Source: Streptococcus sobrinus DSM 20742 = ATCC 33478 (GTDB lineage Bacteria > Bacillota > Bacilli > Lactobacillales > Streptococcaceae). From it: 49,063 bases of DNA. Shown here in pieces: positions 8,246 through 13,623 of the stretch. The translations under genes were made by a program, and so were the position numbers. The notes under the pieces were generated by a model, which had not been told where the DNA came from, did not search any database, and saw only the letters and a list, made by a program, of their open reading frames with translations. Each line of letters begins with the position of its first letter. Positions within the stretch are counted from its first letter, which is position 1. The stretch is taken from contig NZ_JMLC01000015.1 in the NCBI RefSeq assembly GCF_000686605.1, positions 1-49,063 of the forward strand. Reading direction: 5' to 3'.

Positions 8246-9067
8246 ATGAGTGTTTTAGAGGTCAACCAGCTTTATTTTAAGTATGGTAAAAAAACGATTT
8301 TGGAGGATGTGACCTTTTCTTTAGATAAGGGAGATATTGCCGGTCTTGTCGGTAGCAACGGTGCTGGTAAGACGACTTTGATGAAAATTATCTCAGGGAT
8401 TCTTCCAGGTGCTATAGGTAAGGTAACTCTCAAAGCATCTAGTGTGGGAGCTTTGATTGAAGAACCAGCTCTCTATCCCCATATCAGTGTTTTAAGAAAT
8501 TTACAGTTTTACTGTCGTCTTTATGGACAGGACTATGATATTATTGATAAATTCAAGGACGACCTGGATGTGGCAGGTTATCTAAATAAAAAGGCCTCTA
8601 AACTCTCACTTGGGATGCGGCAGAGGGTCGGGCTTTTTATTGCCCTCATTGCCTCAAATGAATTTATTCTTCTGGATGAACCAACCAATGGGTTGGATCC
8701 TAAAGGGATTAATAATCTCTTGAATTTGATTAAGGATTTGGCTCACAAGTATGGGATTACCTTTGTTGTCTCCAGTCATATTTTGGCCAACTTGGATCAA
8801 GTCTGTAACAAGAACTTTATGATTGCTAATCAGAGGCTGACTAGTCTTGATGACGGACAACATGCTAAATATAGCCTTTATAGCTTTGACACTAGTCCCA
8901 AGGATTTACTAGGCTTATTAGATCAGTATCAGCTGACTTATGAACATAAGGGTCGGGATATTTTGGTAACTGATCCTGCTGCTATTGAGGCTGGTTTAGC
9001 TAGTCAAGGAATTGATTTACAGTTTGAAAAAGTTGGACTGAGTGAGGTGATTTTTAATGAAGACTAA
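8246..9067 (+). CDS. ABC transporter ATP-binding protein (bacteriocin self-protection type)
   Basis: The 273-residue ATPase has Walker A GSNGAGKTT (36-44), signature LSLGMRQR, Walker B FILLDEP and the switch histidine in VVSSHI. It most resembles BcrA/LanF-type ATPases that pair with ABC-2 permeases and remove antimicrobial peptides from the membrane. ATG 8246 has the SD sequence GAAAGGAAAA; an upstream in-frame start (8204) lies inside the preceding hairpin region and is rejected. It overlaps the permease gene by 11 bases. Place at the end of the bacteriocin operon suggests a role in immunity rather than secretion, since a C39 exporter is encoded elsewhere in the locus. Confidence 0.88.
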   Translation: MSVLEVNQLYFKYGKKTILEDVTFSLDKGDIAGLVGSNGAGKTTLMKIISGILPGAIGKVTLKASSVGALIEEPALYPHISVLRNLQFYCRLYGQDYDIIDKFKDDLDVAGYLNKKASKLSLGMRQRVGLFIALIASNEFILLDEPTNGLDPKGINNLLNLIKDLAHKYGITFVVSSHILANLDQVCNKNFMIANQRLTSLDDGQHAKYSLYSFDTSPKDLLGLLDQYQLTYEHKGRDILVTDPAAIEAGLASQGIDLQFEKVGLSEVIFNED

Positions 9068-9776
9068 GTTACGGCCGATTTTTTTGAGGCAAGAACTTTT
9101 TACAAAGGGTAGTTTCGTCCTGTTAGCTATTACTCTATTAGCAGGTGGAGCAATCATTTTTTCAGATGTTTATGCTGATACTCATATGGGAGCCCAAGCC
9201 ATCGTTGCTGCCTATACTACCTTGGCTGATATCTATCTTATTTACTTTGGTGTTGTTAGCTTTGGAAAAGAATTTCAATATCGAACGATTAATATGATTC
9301 GGTCAAGTCGTTTGTCCGGTTCGGAAGTTATTATTCGAAAGGTTTTAGACGGTGTAGTATTATCTGTGGCTTTAGCAACATTCCTTTTGGGAGAATTGGC
9401 GCTTTACAAATACGTCTTCCATCACCCAGAGGTAGATTTTCGGCACTTTGCTAAATTCCTTTATGCAAACTTTATTATTTACGGTGTCTTCATTTATGCT
9501 CTTGCTAACTTAGTTATTTTCTTTGTTAAAAACATCTTAGGTTCCTTCTTATCAGTTTACTTCGGTTTACCACTTTTGACGTTTTTGACAGCCTATTTCC
9601 ATGATTTTGATAATGTTTTTGGAAAGGCCATGAAATATGTTCCTTTTGAATATGTACACGGCAAGTTTGATCATGGTCTAGTTTACACGAGTCATGAGTT
9701 CTGGGTATTGCTTGTTTGGACAGTTGGTCTGGTAGCTTTGTTACCTCTTGTCTATAAGAAGAAAGGCTTTGTTTAA
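9057..9776 (+). CDS. ABC-2 type permease partner of the bacteriocin ABC transporter
   Basis: The 239-residue membrane protein has about six helices (for example GSFVLLAITLLAGGAIIF, VVLSVALATFLLGELALY, FIIYGVFIYALANLVIFF and FWVLLVWTVGLVALLPLVY). The cytosolic stretch FGKEFQYRTINMIRSSRLSG is typical of ABC-2 permeases. It starts inside the ATPase gene. Together they form a two-gene transporter likely to give self-protection against the peptides encoded just upstream. No lantibiotic synthesis gene is nearby, so the substrate is taken to be the unmodified peptides. Confidence 0.82.
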   Translation: MKTKLRPIFLRQELFTKGSFVLLAITLLAGGAIIFSDVYADTHMGAQAIVAAYTTLADIYLIYFGVVSFGKEFQYRTINMIRSSRLSGSEVIIRKVLDGVVLSVALATFLLGELALYKYVFHHPEVDFRHFAKFLYANFIIYGVFIYALANLVIFFVKNILGSFLSVYFGLPLLTFLTAYFHDFDNVFGKAMKYVPFEYVHGKFDHGLVYTSHEFWVLLVWTVGLVALLPLVYKKKGFV

Positions 9777-9802
9777 AAAACTTGGAATGTGAGTGATGCA
9801 AG

Positions 9803-9838
9803 AACTCCAATCAATTATCCGATTGGAGTTTCGTTTTG
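9803..9838 (+). terminator. Terminator of bacteriocin operon 1
   Basis: AACTCCAATC pairs with GATTGGAGTT (10 base pairs, 8-base loop), followed by TCGTTTTGTTTT. Confidence 0.85.
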
Positions 9839-9888
9839 TTTTCTGCAGAAGATGGACCTCTTGATAAAGCGTGTTTCTTATGAAGGGG

Positions 9889-9948
9889 GACATTAATGTC
9901 AGGGTGACATCAATGTCACTAGTCTTTTTCATTGACTTCTCCTATAAT
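9889..9948 (+). promoter_or_regulatory. ComR-type promoter 2: tandem boxes and -10
   Basis: GACATTAATGTC (9889-9900) and GACATCAATGTC (9906-9917) are two GACAT-N2-ATGTC boxes 17 bases apart. A T-tract (GTCTTTTTC) and TATAAT (9943-9948) follow. The second box is 37 bases before the -10, the same as in promoter 1, and the sequence beyond the -10 is also similar, so the two promoters probably come from a duplication. Confidence 0.87.
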
Positions 9949-9955
9949 GTAACAA

Positions 9956-9980
9956 TAGTGATAAAGAAAACATATCACTA
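9956..9980 (+). promoter_or_regulatory. 5'-terminal stem-loop of bacteriocin operon 2 mRNA
   Basis: TAGTGATA (9956-9963) pairs with TATCACTA (9973-9980) around a 9-base loop. It starts eight bases after the -10, as in operon 1. The fourth pair is T-A here and C-G in operon 1, a compensated change that supports a real RNA structure. Confidence 0.65.
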
Positions 9981-10017
9981 ATTTATTTAAATTAAGTATA
10001 GTGGAAAGGAGATTGTT

Positions 10018-10146
10018 ATGTCGAAAGAAAATAAGAATCCACAGACATTGACAGATCAGGACCTTGCGAAAGTGCAAGGAGGTAATTGGATCAATGTTTT
10101 TAAATCTGTTGTTGACATCGCTCGTCGGGGTGTTATTGTTTATTAG
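10018..10146 (+). CDS. Small double-glycine bacteriocin-like peptide D
   Basis: The 42-residue precursor has leader 1-22 ending QDLAKVQGG and a predicted 20-residue mature peptide, NWINVFKSVVDIARRGVIVY. The mature part is cationic and amphipathic without cysteine, which fits a membrane-active peptide. The leader matches that of the broken gene at 7230 (QELAKV followed by a mutated GG site). The SD sequence GAAAGGAG precedes ATG. It is the only peptide in operon 2 and is followed by a small two-helix membrane protein, the probable immunity gene. Confidence 0.82.
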   Translation: MSKENKNPQTLTDQDLAKVQGGNWINVFKSVVDIARRGVIVY

Positions 10147-10339
10147 GTATTCTCTGGTAGATAGATTACTGGTTTTAAAATCAGTTTCTAGTTAGTAGAA
10201 GGTTGAAATAAAATTAGAGAAGGGAAAGGCTGAGAGAAAGAAAGTCCCATCAGAGCAGCTAATCATATCTGTGCAAATGATGGTATTGATTATTTTCTCC
10301 GAGAGGATAGTGGTTTCTTCCTTGGCCTCAGGTTTTATA

Positions 10340-10507
10340 ATGAAAAAAATGGGTAGTGTTATTGCTTTCTTATTGGTAGCGATAATGGCAGTATTGTTAA
10401 CGTTAAAATTCTTTTCTGGACAAGTGAGTCATTCAGCTCCTTTAGTTTTAGTGCTTATAGCGCTAATAGTTTTAGGGAAAAAAGCTTTGGCAAACATCAA
10501 ATCCTAG
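10340..10507 (+). CDS. Small two-helix membrane protein, probable immunity to peptide D
   Basis: The 55-residue protein has two helices (about 5-24, GSVIAFLLVAIMAVLLTLKF, and about 33-47, APLVLVLIALIVLGK) with a polar turn and a basic tail. Layout and length match the protein at 7984-8139. ATG 10340 is chosen from that alignment; the frame stays open upstream to a GTG at 10271 but that part has no counterpart and no SD. The SD of ATG 10340 is also poor, so the start is uncertain. The 193 bases before it after peptide D contain no other gene I can see. Confidence 0.6.
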   Translation: MKKMGSVIAFLLVAIMAVLLTLKFFSGQVSHSAPLVLVLIALIVLGKKALANIKS

Positions 10508-10567
10508 TTGTGGGACATTCAGACTTTGTCTTGAAAAGTCAGCTGAGTTTGTTCAGTTAATCCTTAG

Positions 10568-10605
10568 AATCCCCAATTGTACTTTATTCAGTTGGGGATT
10601 TTGTT
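10568..10605 (+). terminator. Terminator of bacteriocin operon 2
   Basis: AATCCCCAA (10568-10576) pairs with TTGGGGATT (10592-10600), followed by TTGTT. Confidence 0.8.
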
Positions 10606-10679
10606 ATGACATTAAATTGGTTTTGGAAGTGAAATGTTGAAGCTCCTAGAGGTTGTTCGTCCGATAAAAGGAAAGGGGT

Positions 10680-10721
10680 GACATTGATGTCGTTCCTCTT
10701 TTGGATAATATCTTTTATAAT
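10680..10721 (+). promoter_or_regulatory. ComR-type promoter 3: single box and -10
   Basis: GACATTGATGTC (10680-10691) is preceded by GGGGT and followed after a T-rich stretch by TATAAT (10716-10721). The box-to-10 distance is 36 bases. Only one box is present here, unlike the two bacteriocin promoters. It should drive the lipase and peptide E. Confidence 0.83.
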
Positions 10722-10770
10722 AAGGCCATAAAAAAGGTTATCTTATACCGAATTAATTGGAAGGAAAATA

Positions 10771-12108
10771 ATGAAGTACACATTACACAAGGTAAAAAAA
10801 CAATGGCTTACGATTACTCTAACGGCTATGGCAGGGGTTGTCCTACTAGTAGGAGGAGCAAATACTGTCAGTGCGGATGACCAATCGGTTACTGACCAGC
10901 CGACTCAGACCCTAGAACAGGTTCAAGATGATGAAGCTACTGTTACTTCGGACCAGTCAGGAGCAAATGAATCTCAACTTCAACAAACAGGTGTTCCTCA
11001 GGCTGATTCTGCTACTGTCAGCCAAGAGCAACAGACTGCTGGCCAAGATACGACAGAAGCTTCTCAAAATTTACAAGCATCTACTACGGTAACTGATGTC
11101 ACTAAGACTAGTGATCAGTCAGTGAAACAAGTGGAAGTTACGCCGGTATCACAGGTATCTGTTCAACTTGCTACTGACGGAGCTGTTGTTGAGTCAGCTC
11201 CATCTCAAACAGCTCCTACTCAAGAAGGACAGAATGACTCTGAAGCGGACCTTGTTCAAGGGGTTAATAATCTTGATTCACAAGCGATTGTTACTACAGC
11301 CTTGCCTCAGGATATCAACAAGGTCATTGATGGACATTCGTCAGGTATTTCAACTCTTGATGCTGCAGCCTTGACTCTTGAGTTTGAAAAGGCTCGTCTC
11401 AGAGGAGCGACTGATGCTACTATTTTAGAGGAAATTCAGAAGGATGGTCGGGCGGTTCCTAATAATCTGACCTATCTTAGCGACTTTTATGATGCTCGTA
11501 CAGGAACTAGTGGAGCAGCCTTCAGAGATAAGGCTAGTCAGAAGGTCATCGTCGCTTATACAGGGACAAATAACGATGGTAATGAATTACAGGATGCCCT
11601 TGGAGCAGATCTGATAGGAATTGGCTTAGCGCGTGGACAACACTACCAACCGGCTTATGATTTCTATGACAAGATAGCCCGTCAATACGGTGCTGAAAAT
11701 ATTGTCGTTACCGGGCACTCATTGGGAGGAAATGTTGCTCAACGGGTTGCTCTAAAAAAGAATGTTGCAACGACGGTTGTCTATAATGCAGCTCCGCTTT
11801 ACATCCCATCAGTTGCTTCTGTTGGAAATAAAATTTATGATTCGCTGCGAAAAGTGTTTGATTTGCCATCAAATAGGGAAGAGGCGAAGCAAACAATTGC
11901 TGATATTAAGGCTGATATGAAGACCTTTACAGGTCAGGTCACTCGAATCACAACCCAGAAAGACTGGCTCAATAATGCTATGCGCTTATTGGGGGCCGTT
12001 TATCTGGGTACGGAATATATTATTCCAAATTCTGGAAATCATGATTTACAGGCGATAGCCAACGATAGCCAACAAGTCGCTAGTGTAAAAGCGCAAGTTA
12101 GTCTTTAA
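10771..12108 (+). CDS. Secreted class 3 lipase-like hydrolase with Q/S/T-rich N-terminal region
   Basis: The 445-residue protein has a Gtf-type signal peptide (HKVKKQW then a hydrophobic core, cleavage near NTVSA-DD at about 35), a low-complexity acidic Q/S/T/V region (about 36-180) and an alpha/beta hydrolase domain (about 195-445). The nucleophile elbow GHSLGG places the serine at residue 317; a candidate oxyanion region is AYTGTNNDGNE, and a His in GNHDLQ near the C-terminus may complete the triad. No LPxTG anchor is present, so it is probably released. It stands directly behind a ComR-type promoter, which puts an extracellular lipase or esterase in the same pheromone regulon as the bacteriocins. 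Substrate unknown. Confidence 0.8.
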   Translation: MKYTLHKVKKQWLTITLTAMAGVVLLVGGANTVSADDQSVTDQPTQTLEQVQDDEATVTSDQSGANESQLQQTGVPQADSATVSQEQQTAGQDTTEASQNLQASTTVTDVTKTSDQSVKQVEVTPVSQVSVQLATDGAVVESAPSQTAPTQEGQNDSEADLVQGVNNLDSQAIVTTALPQDINKVIDGHSSGISTLDAAALTLEFEKARLRGATDATILEEIQKDGRAVPNNLTYLSDFYDARTGTSGAAFRDKASQKVIVAYTGTNNDGNELQDALGADLIGIGLARGQHYQPAYDFYDKIARQYGAENIVVTGHSLGGNVAQRVALKKNVATTVVYNAAPLYIPSVASVGNKIYDSLRKVFDLPSNREEAKQTIADIKADMKTFTGQVTRITTQKDWLNNAMRLLGAVYLGTEYIIPNSGNHDLQAIANDSQQVASVKAQVSL

Positions 12109-12133
12109 AGATATAAAAAGGAAGGATAAAAAG

Positions 12134-12292
12134 ATGAAAACCAAAGAATTACTTTTTTCAGAACTAAACGAGGAAGACTTAGCGGCCATTCGAGGTGGTT
12201 CCCTCTGGGATTTCAAAGGGATTATTATTGGCGATTCTTGGTGGTATCCACGTATTGGAATTCCAGAACATCCAATTCTTCTAGATAAATAA
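12134..12292 (+). CDS. Double-glycine peptide E, co-transcribed with the lipase
   Basis: The 52-residue precursor has leader 1-22 ending EEDLAAIRGG and a mature part of 30 residues beginning SLWDFKGIIIGDSWWYPRIG and ending PILLDK. It is longer, less cationic and richer in Trp and Pro than peptides A-D, and starts with Ser rather than Asn after GG. The SD sequence AAGGA lies upstream, 25 bases after the lipase stop. It may be a bacteriocin of another type or a signal peptide; no immunity gene follows. A terminator closes the operon. Confidence 0.78.
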   Translation: MKTKELLFSELNEEDLAAIRGGSLWDFKGIIIGDSWWYPRIGIPEHPILLDK

Positions 12293-12298
12293 GTAAAG

Positions 12299-12330
12299 CA
12301 GCTTGATCTGAGAAGATCAGGCTTTTTTTT
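12299..12330 (+). terminator. Terminator of the lipase-peptide E operon
   Basis: GCTTGATCT pairs with AGATCAGGC (one G-U pair) around GAGA, followed by nine T residues. Confidence 0.9.
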
Positions 12331-12373
12331 TTGCTTTTTGAAAGTGACCAAGTGCAAATTCATTGCTTGATAT

Positions 12374-12429
12374 GTCATTAAACTGTTATTTTTTTGATAT
12401 TGCACAGATATAGTATAGAAAGGTATAAT
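12374..12429 (+). promoter_or_regulatory. Promoter of comR-like gene 1, shared element with gene 2
   Basis: TGTCATTAAACTGTTATTT, followed by TTTTGATATTG and, at fixed distance, TATAAT (12424-12429). The same element with one change (TGTCATCAAACTG...) and the same distance to TATAAT stands before the second comR-like gene (15855-15911). The distance from CTGTTA to -10 is 41 bases in both. No ComR box is present here, so the regulator genes do not look autoinduced by the same box. Confidence 0.6.
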
Positions 12430-12458
12430 TAACAGGGGACTAATTTGGAGGGGCCAGT

Positions 12459-13364
12459 ATGACAATAAAAGCAGATTTAGGACGACGGATTAAGGCCGAA
12501 AGAAACCAGAAAAAAATATCGCAGAGTTCATTTTGCGGGGACGAAGAAAAGCTAACGATTCGTCAGTTGCAGCGGATTGAGCATGGCCAATCCCTACCAA
12601 CTCTAGAAAAGTTGGAATTTATCGCTGATCGTTTGGACATTAAAATGTCTGACCTTCTGGAAGGTAGGGATATCCAATTACCGGATGACTATTGGGAAAT
12701 GAAAGCACGGATTGTTAAATTTCCTACCTATGGAGATGAGGAAAGAATCCAGCAAAAACAGAATCTCATTGATGAAATTTATGATAAATACTTTGACAGT
12801 CTACCTGAGGATGAACTGCTCTTTTTGGACCTTTCAGAAAATATTCTAGGGGGTATTCATGACAAGAATATTCCTGATATTGAAGAAATTTATGATGATG
12901 CCTTCGATCAGGTTCTTAAAAAGGAGAGGTTTGATTTTAACGATTACCTTTATTTGGGCTATTTTTTGCAACAGTGTCGCAAGGATTCCGATTATGATTA
13001 TAAGACTTTTAAAAAAATTGAGCAGAAATTACTAAAGCAGGAGCTATTGGCAGATGATCTCTATAATATTGAACTTTTAGCGACAGTAATGGATGCTGCT
13101 ACTGTCTATGCTTTTCATGATGATTATGGAAATATCATGCCCTTGTTAGAAAAGCTGAATCGTATTATTGAGAAAGCTCAACTCCCCACCTACAAGGTAG
13201 GACTTTTAGAACTTGAGGCCAAGTACTATATTAAGGTTGTTGAAGATAAAGAAAAAGCCAAAGAACTTTACCAGCGCGCTCTGATGCTGGGAGATATTCT
13301 AGATGATCCCACCATTATTGCTGATGTTAAGATGGAAATGAAAAATGATGGGATAGATGAATAA
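12459..13364 (+). CDS. comR: ComR-like peptide-responsive transcriptional regulator (intact copy)
   Basis: The 301-residue cytosolic regulator of the RRNPP/ComR type has an XRE helix-turn-helix at about 6-65 (LGRRIKAERNQKKISQ, LTIRQLQRIEHGQSLPTLEK) and a C-terminal helical TPR-like region (about 75-300) that in ComR binds the imported pheromone. Binding of XIP lets ComR dimerise on GACAT-N2-ATGTC boxes; four such promoters lie in this locus. A ComS-like peptide gene follows 147 bases downstream, the arrangement of comR-comS pairs. SD sequence TTGGAGGGG. Whether it drives sigX and competence, or only bacteriocins like the salivarius paralogues ScuR and SarF, cannot be decided from this window. 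Part of the 148-base gap to comS holds promoter 4. Confidence 0.85.
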   Translation: MTIKADLGRRIKAERNQKKISQSSFCGDEEKLTIRQLQRIEHGQSLPTLEKLEFIADRLDIKMSDLLEGRDIQLPDDYWEMKARIVKFPTYGDEERIQQKQNLIDEIYDKYFDSLPEDELLFLDLSENILGGIHDKNIPDIEEIYDDAFDQVLKKERFDFNDYLYLGYFLQQCRKDSDYDYKTFKKIEQKLLKQELLADDLYNIELLATVMDAATVYAFHDDYGNIMPLLEKLNRIIEKAQLPTYKVGLLELEAKYYIKVVEDKEKAKELYQRALMLGDILDDPTIIADVKMEMKNDGIDE

Positions 13365-13440
13365 AGTTTCTACGGAGCTTCATTGTATAGAGAAGAGTGA
13401 TTTCTTTTAAGAGATTACTTTTTTAGTTTTTGGAAAAGGT

Positions 13441-13482
13441 GACATAAATGTCGTTTTGTTTTGAGCTGAATGGGTGTAGAAT
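13441..13482 (+). promoter_or_regulatory. ComR-type promoter 4, before the pheromone gene
   Basis: GACATAAATGTC (13441-13452), T-rich tract, then TAGAAT (13477-13482) as -10. The box-to-10 distance is 36 bases, as in promoter 3. It sits before the ComS-like gene and the exporter, so the pheromone should drive its own production. Confidence 0.85.
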
Positions 13483-13511
13483 AGGTTTATAAAATGAAAG
13501 GGGGGTTAATA

Positions 13512-13580
13512 ATGAACTTGAAAAAGATTATTGAATTAGCAATCACGCTTGTAGCTTTAATGTGTACAATTGTACGTTAA
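13512..13580 (+). CDS. comS: ComS/XIP-like pheromone precursor
   Basis: A 22-codon gene with a very strong SD (AAAGGGGGG, 13497-13505) encodes a peptide starting MNLKKIIELAITLVALM and ending CTIVR: a basic N-terminus, a hydrophobic core and a short C-terminus, the build of ComS and SHP precursors. Mature pheromones of this group are the last 7-8 residues, here LMCTIVR or ALMCTIVR, with no aromatic residue. It lies directly after a comR-like gene and a ComR box. There is no double glycine, so export is probably by PptAB and import by the Opp/Ami permease (known for ComS and SHP; not seen here). Too short for standard gene callers. Confidence 0.78.
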   Translation: MNLKKIIELAITLVALMCTIVR

Positions 13581-13623
13581 TAATGAATGATTTAGATTAG
13601 AAGATATTTCGAAAGGGGCTATT

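Noticed and set aside
7503..9776. Lantibiotic locus
   Set aside because: The precursors have no cysteine and there is no LanB, LanC, LanM or LanP gene; the ABC pair resembles LanF/LanE-type protection only by general family.
10271..10339. Longer N-terminus (GTG start) for the immunity-like protein at 10340
   Set aside because: The extra residues have no counterpart in its paralogue at 7984 and no SD sequence precedes the GTG.
12134..12292. Peptide E as a WW-type XIP precursor, because of its DSWWYP stretch
   Set aside because: The WW is internal, the protein has a clear double-glycine leader and lies behind a lipase; ComS-type signals are C-terminal and lack GG leaders.
13564..13575. GTACAATTGTAC palindrome at the end of the pheromone gene as an operator
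   Set aside because: It lies inside the coding end of the peptide and is seen once; chance in an AT-rich stretch is enough to explain it.
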